Assembly (NCBI GenBank): GCA_025594325.1
Contig: JANHCV010000008.1
Location: 1,550,001-1,614,000 of the forward strand
Length of the DNA stretch: 64,000 nucleotides
From: Blastocladiella emersonii ATCC 22665
Taxonomy: Eukaryota > Blastocladiomycota > Blastocladiomycetes > Blastocladiales > Blastocladiaceae
Direction of reading: 5' to 3'
Positions 40,262-51,660 of this stretch are shown here, in pieces (the stretch's first letter is position 1; each line of letters opens with the position of its first letter). A program made the position numbers and the translations under genes. The notes beneath the pieces are model-generated. The model saw only the letters and a list, made by a program, of their open reading frames with translations. It did no database searches and was not told where the DNA came from.

Positions 40262-42036
40262 TCATGCGACTGGGCCAGTTCCGTCGAGCGAGAGGAGGAA
40301 GCAAGTCAACCGCGGCCGCTTTCGCACGACGCGAGCGGTTCCATGAGAGAGCGGCTTCACGAAAGAGGGGAGGGACGTCACGAGAGAGCAGCCTGCGTCC
40401 ATCGACCAACGAGGCGGTGAAGTAGCGACGAGATCGGTGCAAGCAAGCGAGTGCGGGTACTTGGACAAGGACCGGATTTGAACAAGAAACTGATGGTCAT
40501 ACGCTGCATGCTGGAGAAGGCTTACGCCTAAAAATGTCGGATACACACGCAGCGGAAGGCTCGTGACGACGCGGAGGAAATCGATGCGGTCGAGTGCAAT
40601 CGAGGAGGAAAGATCAGTCCAAGTGCGGATGACTGAGCGCGACTGCTCCCAATTCGTAGTGAGCAGCGGTGAAGCGTGAATGAGCAAGTTGAGCAGGCCG
40701 CACGTGTCCATCAGGTTCCCCGTCTCGATCACGTTGAAGCGCAGGTGCCCCTGCATTTTCTTCAGAGGTTGTTGCACTTCAGGTTCCACAAGTGAAGGGC
40801 ACGAGGATTGCGCGCGGGAAACAAGCTTGTCCATGACCTTGATTGGATCTCCAGCAACAAAGACGATTCGGCATAAGAAGTCGGAACGTTTTCCAGCCCA
40901 CGAGCCCAGAATGAGCTCCGCACACCCAGGAAGAAAGTTCCCAACAAGCATCAAGAACAGGAGGAGTAGGGCTTCAACAGCATTGATGTTTTTCGCGGGA
41001 AGGATACGGCAAGAGTTCTGAGCGCCGAAGGTCTCAACAAGCGTCTCAACTTTCTTGAGAGCAGTGATGCCTGCAGACTACCAGCGACGTCGGAAGGGTC
41101 GACGTGAAAGACGTCAAGCGGCGAGGAAGCAAACGCTGCTGCGAACGACAATGAGCCGCTGGCACCAACGAGGAGCATGGTTGGATTGACACAAAGCTCG
41201 GCGCGTGCACCGGTCGACGTTGTCGCGCAGTCCGTAAAAAAGGCACCATCGGCCACGAGCGACTTCAGTTCCCGCTCAAGCTCGGCTAGTTTGAGGCCGC
41301 TCGGGAAGTGGTCACCGTGCGCGCTGCGCGACGTCTCAAGAAACTGGCATAAGGTAACTTGAACATGGTCATCGCCGGGGCGGACGCGAGCAAAGTACGA
41401 GTCGCGCTCGCGAGTAAGCTTTTCGGGTGACCAGTCGCACGCGAGCCAAGAGCTCCAGCAGTGTCGAACGGCACGTAGCGTGCTCTCGTCAAGCACACAA
41501 ACCTGGGCGGCCTCGTCGGTCCAAGTCGCATGCAGGCAGGCGCGCATCCGGGCGATCCAAAAGTCGCGGGCGGCGGGCTCGAGGAGAAGCGAGTACGTGA
41601 GCTGACCAATGTGGCGGGTGAGAGCTGGTGTCGCGGTGCCTTCGCACTCGCCGATCGCGTGCAGGACGAGCAAGTTGCGCGCAATCACCTCGGGTCGCGT
41701 GTCGCTGAGCCCAAACGAGAAGTTGGTGCGGCATTCCTTGCGCGTAGCATCGTTGAGCGTACGGGCCACGTCGCGCAAGTCGCCGCACTGGAAGACGAGT
41801 GCGTCAAGCCGCTTGAAGTCCTGCGGCACGTGGTACAAGAAGAGATCGCGAGGGTAGGATCGGCCGTAAGGGTAGTAAGGGTCGATCGTGTCGTCGAGAG
41901 CAAGCGTCGCGCAAGTCAGCGACGGCTCAGTCGCGGGAGCGATCGTCGGGTCGGCCACCTGGGCGCCGTCGAGCGAGGACTCGGCGGCCTCGGTCTTGAC
42001 GGCACGCTTGCGGGGACTCTTTTTCTTTTGCTTCAT
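40262..42036 (-). pseudogene. DUF4470-type protein, copy 1, frameshifted and C-terminally shortened
   Basis: Starts MKQKKKSPRKRAVKTE at 42036. Residues about 55-130 carry the DUF4470-like block: DPYYPYGRSYPRDLFLYHVP, LDALVFQCGDLRDVARTLND and FGLSDTRPEVIARNLLVLHA. This domain is common in fungal MYND-type proteins and dynein-assembly factor 3 relatives. Downstream similarity to copy 2 continues in a second frame after a one-base break near 41068-41080 (DVAGSLQ then GITALKKVETL), through VFVAGDPIKVMDKLVS and LRFNVIETGNLMDTC to about FLGVSLLQH. It then runs into unrelated sequence ending at 40262. Copy 2 is about 550 codons longer at this end, so copy 1 is truncated. Confidence 0.6.
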
Positions 42037-42137
42037 GGGAGTCGGGCGTTGGCGGTGAAGCCGGGAGGGGAGATCGGGGCGCTGGCGAAGGAGGGGTGGC
42101 GTTGCGATCGTCGTCGTTTATTAGAGCGAAGCGTGAT

Positions 42138-42169
42138 CACATGGGCTAGACGTGATATCCCGACGCGTC
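42138..42169 (-). promoter_or_regulatory. CACATG + GACGCGTC module, DUF4470 copy 1
   Basis: CACATG (42138-42143) and GACGCGTC (42162-42169). The surrounding ~27 bp, including GACGTGATATCCCGACGCGT, is identical to the corresponding stretch upstream of copy 2 although flanking bases differ. Confidence 0.55.
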
Positions 42170-42280
42170 TCGCGTCCCACGCCCTCGAAGCCCAAACGCT
42201 CTCAACGAAGAGAGAGACAAGGGAAGGGATGTTAAAAAAAAAAAGACGTGTACTGAACATAACCCTGAAGCCGAAACAGC

Positions 42281-45200
42281 TCAGGCGAGCTCCACGATCC
42301 GCGCATCCGCCGCGCCCTTGGCGACCTCCTCGCTGACCTGAGGCGCGACGCCGCCCTCCCACATGAACGGGCAGCTGTAGCTCGGCATCGCTGGTGCACC
42401 AGCGCCGGCCGCCTGGTGCTGCGTGCCGTGGACCGCGTACAGCGGGAGGAGGAAGCACTACGTAGGTGCGGGCGCAGCTTCGCAAAGTAGCTGCGATCAA
42501 ACGCGCCGGCCTCGTCGCGCACCGTCGTGGCGGGCGCCGAGAGAATCCCGTACTAGGTGCACTCGAGAAAGCCGTGCAGGTAGGTGAGCGGGACCCAGAC
42601 GCTGATCGCGTGCGACGTGGGCGGCTCGTCGCTGCGGTACGCGCCGCTGACCTTCTTGAGGAACTGCTCGGCTGCCGCGTGCGGGCGCGGCGACATGAAA
42701 TACGCGTGGGCGAGCTTCGGGTGCGGGAGTTACGCGAGCTCGAGCACGGGCGTGTGGCCGCGCGAAATATTCGGCGACGGGATCACGGACACGCGGTTCA
42801 GGATGAGCACGGCAACGGGCATCGGCTCGGGACCCGTCTTGCGCCCGGTGCCGCGGTGCATGATCACCTCAATGACGCGCGCGCCGCGCGCGTGCACCAT
42901 GAAGATGTTCGAAATCATGTGGCGGTTGAAGCGCGCCTGGTCCTCGGCCGACGGCGAAAGGTCCATGCCGGATTGCGCCGCCTTGACGGCCTTTTCCTCC
43001 GACTTGGGAATGGTGCGAAGCAGCGAAGAGAGCGCTGGTCGGGATGCTGGTACGAGTCGGCAGGGTACGTGTTCGAGCGATCGGCGACGTGTGGGATCGG
43101 CGGGGAAAGCGGGGTGGTAAGCGATTTGTCGGACAGGCGGAGCTGCATGAAAGAATTGGGCGGCTGCGAAACAACCGCGAGTGCGCGTGAGAGCGCGAAC
43201 TTGATGGCACGGCGCGACGCCTCGTTCGAAATCGAGGCAAACTTGACGGGGCAGGGCAGACGAAGCAACTGTAGCTCATCGTTGATCGTAAAGGCAGCAG
43301 CGCCAGCCAGCTCACCGTAACGTCAGACTCAACCTCATTGATGAGCAGCCGCTGTTGCTGAATGCGCGGGCGAGAAAGTAAGAACTCGATTGCGTCGGCT
43401 GTCTCGATCGCGTGGACGACGGGAAGCAGCGTGTTCGAAGTGAGAGGCGCCGGCCAATCCGCGGGAACAAGGAACCGTGCGGCCGCGGCAACCGACGCGA
43501 CGCTCGCGGCGGCGTTGGTCAGCGAACCAACCGCGACCTTGGACAAGACGAGTTTGTCGATCGAGGAGCTCGCAGAGCGAAGCTTAGCCTTGAGACCGGT
43601 ACCATCGTCAAAGCGGAACCGATAGGTGAAGGTGCTTGGCGATCCCTCGACAATGTAGCGCGGCACGTACGCGCCGATGCACAGCCACGATCCAAGTTCG
43701 TCACCCCCGGTGTTCAAGGCAAGGCATCGGAAATCATGAACAACGGACCCAAGCGAGATTTCGAGCACCATGGCGGACAGCGGGCTCGTACGAGCCGCAC
43801 CAGCGATAGCCGTGTCTTCAAGCTGACCGACGACACTGTTGACAAACTGGTCGTTTTGCATCCCGCCGACACTGATCGGGAAGCCGTGCAGCATCGCCTG
43901 GGCAAAGATTTCGGCGGCGCAGGTCTTGAGCCACGAGCTCGAACGAATCGCGGACCAGAGCTCGCGCATGTCCGGCCACGGCGCAGAAGCGAGCTGCGCA
44001 GCGCCTGTCCAAGTCAAGCGGCCCGAGGCGAACGCGAAAGAGAGAAGCTTGGGCAGGAGAGCACCCGTCGCATGTGGACCAGCTACACTCGCGCGATGCT
44101 GAGTTAGTTCATCGCCCACAAAGATGAAACTGAGTGCAAAACGTACCAGGCTTGCAAGCGAAATCAGCTGCGTCAGGGCCGCACAGCTCTTCGGCACACT
44201 GCACAAGCGCGTTGAGAAGGAAAGTCGATTCGCGAAGCGCGACAGGGACCGTCGGTGCAGGCAGGCCACAGAAGGTAAACTCTTCGCGGCTCATGCTGGC
44301 GTCGCTGCGAACCTGGTTCTCGCTCCACGCAATGCGCGTCACGTACGTCGACCAGTGGTCGGGCGGCGCGCGGTCAAGCAGGTTCACGCCAAGCAGGGTC
44401 GGGAACAGCTCAAGACACGTGGCCATCATCGTGCCAGTCTCGACCACATTGAAGCGGAACAAGCGCTGGTGGGCCCCCGATTCGGGTAGAGTTGCAAGGT
44501 TGGGTCGCTCGTGCGAAGTAAGCTTCTCCATAACCTTGAGGGGATGGCCCGAAATAAACGCGACCTGGCACGAAAATTGCGGAACATCCGGGTTCGCAAT
44601 CTCAAGGAAGCCGGGTGCAACGAAGGCCGAGGCGGGAGGCTGGTCGTCACGGCGACCAAACGCGTCAATTAGGACTTGGACGTACTCTCGCGCCGCGCGA
44701 AGTATGCTGCCGTGCATGTCCTTCTTGTCCACGCGAAGAACGTGGATCGGACTCATGCCGGGCACAGCCGAGAACGTGAGCGCGCCCTTTGGGCCTGCAA
44801 GGAGCATGGTCGGGTTGACGACCAAGTCGGCGCGCGAGCTGGCAGAGGAAGCACTCGCCGCCGTGTCGAACATGAACGAATCGTCGCCGAGAATCGACTT
44901 AAGTTTCGACATGATCGAGCTTTTACCTTTGGCCAGATTCCCAAGTTGCTTGATAAGCTTGTCGACGGCCGAAGTAGCGCCCCGCTCGGCATCAAGTCGC
45001 TCCGGCGTCCAGTCGCACGCGAGCCACGAGGTCCAGCAGTGGCGCACCGCGCAAAGCGTGTCGTCGTCGAGCACGCGAATCTTGGCGTCTTCGGTAGTCT
45101 AAGTCGCATCCAGGAAAGCGCGCATCTGAGTAAGCCAAAAGTCGCGAGTGGTGGGCTCGAGCAAGAACGAGTACGTGAGCTGGCCAACATGTCGTGTGAG

Positions 45201-45605
45201 GTCGTCGGCATTGGTCGCGTCGCTGCACCCGCCAATGGCATGTAGAACGAGAAGGTTGCGGGCAAGCACCTCGGCGTGCGTGTCGCTAAGGACGAAGCCA
45301 AGGTCCGCGGTGCCGTTCTTGCGTCCGGCATCGTCAAAGGTACGCGCAACGTCGCGCAAGTCGCCACACTGGAGGACGAGCGTATCGAGCCGCTTGAACA
45401 CGCGCGGGTTGTGGTAGAGGAAGAGGTCGCGCGCGAACGAGACGCCGTAGGGGAGGTACGGATCGTGGGACTCGTTGAGGGCAAGCGTCGCGCAGGTCAG
45501 CGGCGGGTCGGCCGCGAAGATGTCGTCGCCCACGGTCGCCGCCACGGGAGCTGCGGCTGCAGCTGCGGCAACACGTTTGCGGGCAGTCTTTTTCTTCTGC
45601 TTCAT
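42281..45605 (-). pseudogene. DUF4470-type protein, copy 2, nonsense codon plus frameshifts
   Basis: Starts MKQKKKTARKR at 45605 and ends ADARIVELA at 42281-42283. The DUF4470-like block is preserved (DPYLPYGVSFARDLFLYHNP, LVLQCGDLRDVARTFDDA, VLARNLLVLHAIGG). A TAG at 45099-45101 sits where copy 1 has Trp (HAT-W-TDEA against DAT-stop-TTED). Further frame changes occur near 44150, near 43310, near 43000, and again between about 42730 and 42300. Across them the protein is readable, with long conserved-looking stretches (ALLPKLLSFAFASGRLTWTG, FIFVGDELTQHR, FNRHMISNIFMVHARGARVI, YSCPFMWEGG). An intact version would be about 1,100 residues. The TGG-to-TAG change cannot be a homopolymer error, so at least part of the damage is real. 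Confidence 0.7.
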
Positions 45606-45685
45606 GGTATCGATGCGAGCGGCGGAGGAGGGAGGGCCCCGGACGGCCATGTCAGTGGGGCGCCAAACAATTCCCGATCTTCGGT

Positions 45686-45717
45686 CACGTGAGTGAGACG
45701 TGATATCCCGACGCGTC
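45686..45717 (-). promoter_or_regulatory. CACGTG + GACGCGTC module, DUF4470 copy 2
   Basis: CACGTG (45686-45691) and GACGCGTC (45710-45717), with the same 24-bp offset as in copy 1. The transposon-like element begins 12 bp further on. Confidence 0.55.
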
Positions 45718-45729
45718 TCGCGCCGAACC

Positions 45730-45818
45730 GGGGGCGGCATCGAAGTGGGAGACCGCAAGCCCTACTAGGCTCGTGACCGCGGGTCAACGTGGCGCGTGAA
45801 AGCGACGCGTCGTCGCGC
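45730..45818 (+). repeat. Left terminal inverted repeat of element
   Basis: Pairs with 50273-50361 (coordinate sum 96091). One mismatch was found by eye in the outer ~83 bp; the match weakens at the inner end. It includes GACGCGTC (45803-45810). Confidence 0.9.
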
Positions 45819-45936
45819 TCACCGCTCACCGCGAGCCGCCGCGACGCGCCACTCCCGCCGCTGCCGCCTGCATTCCCTTCTCCTCGCTGCCGACTCCATT
45901 TCCGAGAAACCAATGTCAAGTCGATGAAACTAAGCC

Positions 45937-48900
45937 ATGGACGCTGCGATTAACTACCCCGACGGCTACGTGTACCTGATGCCGCTGCGGCCGCATGACC
46001 TCAAGACGATCCGCGGCTTTGCCATCGCTGCCGCTAAGCGCCGTGCCGCGTTCGTCACCCGGCTCGCGTACCAGCGCCTCGGCGAGCAGGTGACGTACCT
46101 GCACGAGCAGGGCGCGCACCTGATCACGCGACAAGGCCAAGCGTGCCTCGCCGCCATGATCCATGAGGCGACGATCCGGGCGAACGCCACAGTGAACCGC
46201 GCGATGCGCACGCGCAATCAGCAGATCCGCGAGGCTTGGATCGAATACCGCGCCGCCATGGAGGACTACGCTGAGCGCGCGGCCGACGTCGCCGGGTACG
46301 CCTACGAGCTCGAGCACCTCAAGGACTACCTGTACGACTAAGGGGCTCCCGGTCGAGTCGACCCGCAGCAACCGTCACCGACTGCAACTCCGCTTCATCC
46401 TGCGCCGACGGATGCGGCGCTGTTCTCGGAGCCACCGCATGGCCCCGAACCGGCTGGTCCTGCGCCTGCTCGTCCGACCACCGCTGAACAGCGCAAGCGT
46501 GGTCTCGCCGACGCCGAGTGGGAGTTCATTGCGGACCGCGTCCGCGAGCTGGTTCTCGAGCTCAAGGGCCGGCCGAACGGCACACAGGACGCGTTCGCGG
46601 CGTATGACATGGCCACTGCGCTATCGCACGGCGGGCTCGCTGTTGGCAACGTCGACTACCACATGATCCAGATGCACGTGTATGAGAAAACACATGACGT
46701 TGACCGCCGCACCCGCGTTTATCCCAACTGCGCCATCGAATTCGCCATACGCGGCACCCTCCTTGACGGCGCCCAGGCAATGGCGCGCCTGGGTCTCATC
46801 TTCCCAGTCGCATGCGAGCGCACCGTGCGCAAGCGGCTCGCGAACGGGGCCATCCTCAACGGCGACCAGGACCTGCGGGCGTACCGCACAACGTTTGGCG
46901 TGCGCACGGCCGGGATCCAGGCAGCCATCGCGTACGACAAAAAGTACCGCGAAGCACATGGCGGCGCGCGGTGCCTCTTCAACAACCTCGTCAATGAAAC
47001 CGACTTCTCGGTGCTGTTCAAGAAGTACTCCAAGGGCATGATCACGGGCGGGGTCGAGTACGGCAAGTTCCAGCAGCCGTGGCACACGAACCTGCCGCCC
47101 GACTTCCCGTCGACCACCGAGGCAGTCGAGTCGCTCCTCATCGAGGCCGAGGACAAGTACGACGCCATCTGCGCCGCCAGGAACGTGACAGAGGGCTGCG
47201 CGCTGTACGACGACTTCACCAAGCGGGCGCTGCCGTTCCTGCCGCACATTGAGTTCCTGCGCGAGCTGACCGATGACCACGTCACGAAAATAACCAACAA
47301 GGACAAGGCGCGCAAGTCGAAGCGCAAGACGCCCGCCAACAATTCCGTGGCTGCTGGCTCGAGTTCTGAACCTCACGATGCACTAGACTTGGCCGCGCTT
47401 GATAATGACGAGGAGGAGGAGTACGACGAAGATGATGACGACGTGATCATGGTTGACGCGGTGGCCGAATCCGGCGCGCTCGAGTCGACCAGCAGCGCGA
47501 CCATTGGCATGGCCGTCTCGCAGGTCGTCGGCGATTTGGTCATCCCGGCCGTTGGGGTGACAGTCCAAGAGCGGGTCACCGCGGCCTGCACAGGCTCCCG
47601 GCTCACGTTCCCCCAGATCAAATCCATCTCGGCATTCACGGCGAGGTCGGTCCACTACAAGGGGCTCATGTCCCACGTGTCCATGGCCGCGCGCCGCGAC
47701 GGCGAGGAGCATCCGCTCGTGCTGGCCGGCGAGGACTGGAAAGAGGTCCTTGGCAAGCGGTTCGAGTGGTACAGGGACATGTACCTCGCGCCGATCCAGG
47801 AGGCCTCGCGGCTGCAGGTCTTCATGCTCGCGTCGGCGGACCGCCAGTTCCAGGTCTGCATCGCCGCGACGCTCGTACCCAAAGGGCTGCCAATTGACGC
47901 AACCGCGTCGATGCTGGCCCAGATCAAGTTCAAGTGCAAGGAGCACGACCTCACCGTCGTTTCGAACGGGTGCGTATGCGATTGTTTCTTGGACTGACTT
48001 GGCAACAAGCTCACTGCTGGTCATGGAGCATTCTCTAGTTTCAACGGCGCGTCAGCTGGTCTCATCCACGCCAACTACACGAGCGAGGCCGTGCTCGAGC
48101 GCTTGAAAAAGGGTGAGCCCCCGCTGCGCGTCTCACCAAGCAACGTCACGCTGCCCAAGGACAAGGCGGCCATCATCACTGCGATCACGGACGGGCCGGA
48201 TGCGCTTGGCGTCATGGACCCGACCACGCCCTGCGCAACGGTCGACCTTTCCTGGGAGATCATGCGCCGCATGAAGCTGGCACCGACGCGCAAGGTCTTC
48301 AGCGACCCCGACATGATTTGCTTCATGGTGCTGGCTGGGCCCAACCTCGCGTCAGCGAAGCTAGCGATGCTGCACCCGCTCGCTGAAGGTGGGCGCCCGA
48401 ACCCGGACCCTGCACCCTGCGCGACAGTCCCCGCCGTAGTTCCTGTCCCCGCCAACGCGATCGACCCGGCCACCGAGTTTGGCAAGCGCACCTTCGAGTA
48501 CGAGGCCGCCATCGAAGAAGCGCTTCGAGCCGGCGGGTACCTGCAGCAGGCGCTGACCGACTGCGCCATGGTCAAAAAGCGCGTGCTCGCTCAAGCGCTC
48601 GCCGCCCTCAAGGTGCCGGGCAATGGAAAGACCAAGATGGAGAACGGCGTCCCCGCGACGCTCAAGACCCTGGTCCCCGTGCGCGAGTCCCTGATCGAGC
48701 TGCTCGCCAATGGCATCATGGACATTGTCGCGCGCAACGGAGCCGAGACCTGGAAGGGCGGCTACTGGGGACACTCGAGCGGTCCCAACGCGCGCGACTT
48801 CATTCCGATCGTGGACTATTCCCACGCCCTCAAGCGCTCCGTGACGCAGGTGCACGAGTCCAAGTGCAGCGACAAGAAGACGACGAAGCGCGCGCAGGCG

Positions 48901-50153
48901 CCCGTGCCCGTGATCTTGGCCGAGGCACGGCGTACGGCCGATCCGAGCGTGCTCGCACAGCTCGACGTCGAATCGAGTCCGCTCCGCCGTCTCGGGATCG
49001 CGAACCCGGGCGGGCCCTTCCACGTGCGCTGGGAGAAGCGCAACAAGCAGAACGAGCGAGAGGCGATGCGTATGCTCGATCCCGACGTCATCGCCGCGCT
49101 CCACGAGTACGCGGCCCTGGTCGGCCCCGCGGCAGTTGGCGAGTACGAGCGTGCGGCCACGGCGATCACGTCGCTGTACGACGTCCACGACGATCCAGAC
49201 CTCACGCTCAAGCAGATGCGCGAGCTCCTCGTGCCCGTGCGCGAGTGGCTCTTCAAGTCGCTGGCCGAGCGCATGTTCTCCGTCGCGTACAAGAAACGGC
49301 GCAACGACCTGTCCAACGGGCTCAACTTCGAGACGGGCATCGCCCTGATGATGCTCGTCCTCGCCGTCGAGTTTCTCGTCAAGCTAGCCCATGACGAGGT
49401 CGACGAGAACAAGCCGCTCTGGGTCATCCTGCGCGCATTCAGTGCTTTTTCTCGCTGATCAAGGCCATCGGCAGCCGCGACGGCCGCGGGCTCAAGCTGA
49501 GCACGGCCACCAATATTGTGCGGATGATGGCCAAGTACAACAAGCTCGAGCGCCAGAACCTGCTGACGATCGAGGAGCTCGGCTTCATGACGACCGGGCA
49601 GAGTCGCCGCGCGAGCTACACGAACCGGCGCGAAGCCGAGCGCGCAAAAGCGCACGCGGCGTCCATGGCGGCAGCGGCGGCGGCATCCTCAGCCGCGACT
49701 GGCCCTGCAGCACCCGGACCAGCGGTACGCGCGCGCGGTGGAGAAGACGGATCCAACGATGAGGACAACGTGCACGAGCTGTCCGTCGCGGGATACGACA
49801 AGGACCGGCCGACATGGCGGGGCCCAGTCAAGACGAAGGGCGGTGCGCCGATCCGGCCCAACTTCTTCGTGGCGGAGCGGTCCCTCAACGAGATCATACG
49901 GCGCGCCACTATGGCGATGCGGCCCAACGGGCCCGGCGCCAAGAGCTCAACGGCGAAGCGCAAGGCCAGCGCAGAGCCAATGGAGCTCGGTATTGACGCG
50001 GGGCGCCAGCGGGAGGAGCACGGCAACAAGCGCCAGTGCAAGAACAAGCCGAAGAGCGTCGGCCCACAGGCCGAGCTCGACCTCGCCAAGGATGGGATCA
50101 TTGTGTTGGCGCAGCTCCAATCCATTCACCACTACGGGCCGTACAAGGAGTAG
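45937..50153 (+). pseudogene. Putative transposase of the TIR element (~1,380 codons, interrupted)
   Basis: Frame 1 runs MDAAINYPDGYVYLMPLRPH...LEHLKDYLYD to a TAA at 46339-46341. It stays open in the same frame (GAPGRVDPQQPSPTATPL..., EWEFIADRVRELVLELKG) to a 69-nt intron at 47970-48038 (GTGCGT...CTAG), resumes in frame (FNGASAGLIHANYTSEAVLE), and ends early at 49456-49458. A -1 shift at the T5 run 49446-49450 restores FFSLIKAIGSRDGRGLKLS and continues to the TAA at 50153. Features: helical N-terminus, acidic linker near 47400-47450 (EEEEYDEDDDD), C-terminal basic/Ala-rich tail with KRKAS. Part of it could start at the ATG at 46609. The domain around the intron (LTVVSNG/FNGASAG) loosely recalls an RNase-H-fold transposase strand; this is speculation. 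Either two mutations have killed it, or the stop and shift are recoded. Confidence 0.6.
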
Positions 50154-50272
50154 TGTATCATGTATTGCAAGAGGTCGTGTATTATTCATAAAGTGAGAGT
50201 TTCATCGAGGCGACCGTGGTCCGCACGTTGCCGGCTGCGAGGAGAGAAGTGGTGAAGTGGCCGCGCGGGCAA

Positions 50273-50361
50273 GCGCGCCGACGCGTCGCTTTCACGCGCC
50301 ACGTTGACCCGCGGTCACGAGCCTAGTAGGGCTTGCCGTCTCCCACTTCGATGCCGCCCCC
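50273..50361 (-). repeat. Right terminal inverted repeat of element
   Basis: Mirror of 45730-45818. It includes GACGCGTC near its inner part (50280-50287). Confidence 0.9.
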
Positions 50362-50463
50362 TGGCCGCCGCGCTCCTTTGAGAGCTTCCCCGCCGCTTCG
50401 CAGCCAAGGACCGCCGGCTGCAGCCACCTCAGCCCAGCTTTCAACAATAGGTCAATTCTCCAC

Positions 50464-51660
50464 TTGTGTTCCAACCGGCCCCTGGACGCGAAGTGCGACA
50501 CCTCGCAGCAATTCTACGAGGCGATCTTTGGGTTCCCGCCCCACGATTTTCCAGCGCTCTTTGGCGTCGCAGCTCACATGGATCAGGCGCACAATTTCAG
50601 CCATTGGCTTTCCCACGTCCGGCCCTTTGCGCCGAATTTGCGTGAGACTTCAACTGTCACGGCCTACCACAGCATGACTTTAACCAAGATCGATCGTTGC
50701 GAGGTACCCATCTCCATTGCAGACTCGGCTCGTTTCTCGCGAGTTCTTGACGCTGTGAACGGTCTCCGCGATCAGGACGACAAGCAAAAATACAAGCTGG
50801 GTACGCGTGCCATTTTGGTTCATTTTCTTCTGTTCCCACTCGCTAACGTGGTCCGCATTTTTTTCGTACTTAGGCGGCTCGTTCTTAACTCCCTCGTTTG
50901 ACGCGAAACTGATCTCGTACGGCATGGCTTCCCGTCGGCTCGTATGGAATGGCACATTGTCGTCTTCCGGCTCCCTCCCCTTCAGCCGCAGCGAGATCAT
51001 GCCAAAAGCGTGGTCCGATTACTTGAATAACTGCAATACGCCCGAACTGGAGCGCCCGTTTTGGGCGCGGGTCCATGGCCTCCTGGACTCGAACGACCGC
51101 GAACGATCAACTAAATTGTTTGCGCGAAGGGCAGATTTACACTGCTTGATTCGCAGGGTTCGCTTCGCCCGTGTTGCGTCCGCGTTGCTCTTGGGTCGGC
51201 TGACGGGCGGTACCCGCAGAAATTCTTGGAGGGCGTGTCTGCGCTTCAAGATCCGATCAGTAGCACAGTCGATGTGAGTTGGCTCATGGACCACGGCGTT
51301 GGCGACGGCTCCAGCGACCTTCGATTCTCGCTCTTTGCTGTTCCTGCTCTCAGTACGCTTGTAACTGACGAGGATTCAAATGGAGATCAACCTGGCCCGT
51401 GCGTATCAGCAACTCTCTGGTATGGCGCAGCGATGGCCAGGCGGAACCTTCGACGGCGTGCTTGACCACCATGGAGATTTCAGTCGAAGACGCGCAAGTT
51501 GCGGTCAGCGGCATTATGCGATACGCTTTTCCCTCACCCTCTCCAAACTCGTCCAGCCAAGCAGCGTGGTACCTCCCCGTTGCTCGTCTCGAAGACGAAA
51601 GCAGAGAATTCGCACGCCTAATCTTGCAAATCCCACGTGGCCGCGACAATGTCACTGTCA
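50464..51660 (+). pseudogene. Unknown gene with introns, 3' part frame-broken
   Basis: Exon 50464 to about 50802 encodes CDTSQQFYEAIFGFPPHDFP, FSHWLSHVRPFAPNL and ISIADSARFSRVLDAVNGL. A GTACGC...CTTAG intron (about 50803-50873) leads to GSFLTPSFDAKLISYGMASR and RSEIMPKAWSDYLNNC. A further junction near 51159 leads to YPQKFLEGVSALQDPISSTV and SSDLRFSLFAVPAL. After about 51350 pieces in different frames follow (TTMEISVEDAQVAVSGIMRY, AAWYLPVARLEDESREFARL). Clearly coding in origin, but I do not recognise the family. It begins about 100 bp outside the TIR element, so the element could have inserted in or near its 5' region. Confidence 0.4.

Larger units (their letters stand above)
45730..50361 (+). 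mobile_element. 4.6-kb TIR element, one giant ORF, superfamily unknown
   Basis: Bounded by ~89-bp inverted repeats (45730-45818 and 50273-50361), nearly identical over the outer ~83 bp, both beginning GGGGGCGGCATCGAAG. About 90% of the interior is one plus-strand reading frame. No clear target-site duplication is visible in the flanks (AACC on the left, TGGCC on the right). It inserted about 125 bp upstream of DUF4470 copy 2. Structure (TIRs plus a single long internal gene with an intron) fits an autonomous DNA transposon. The encoded protein matches no superfamily I can name. Confidence 0.75.

Noticed and set aside
49446-49450. Proven programmed -1 frameshift
   Set aside because: The T5 run allows it, but no strong slippery heptamer or downstream structure was established. 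A missing T is the simpler explanation, so it is kept only as a possibility.
45725-50366. Target-site duplication flanking the TIR element
   Set aside because: Left flank ...CGAACC and right flank TGGCCG... share no direct repeat of convincing length.
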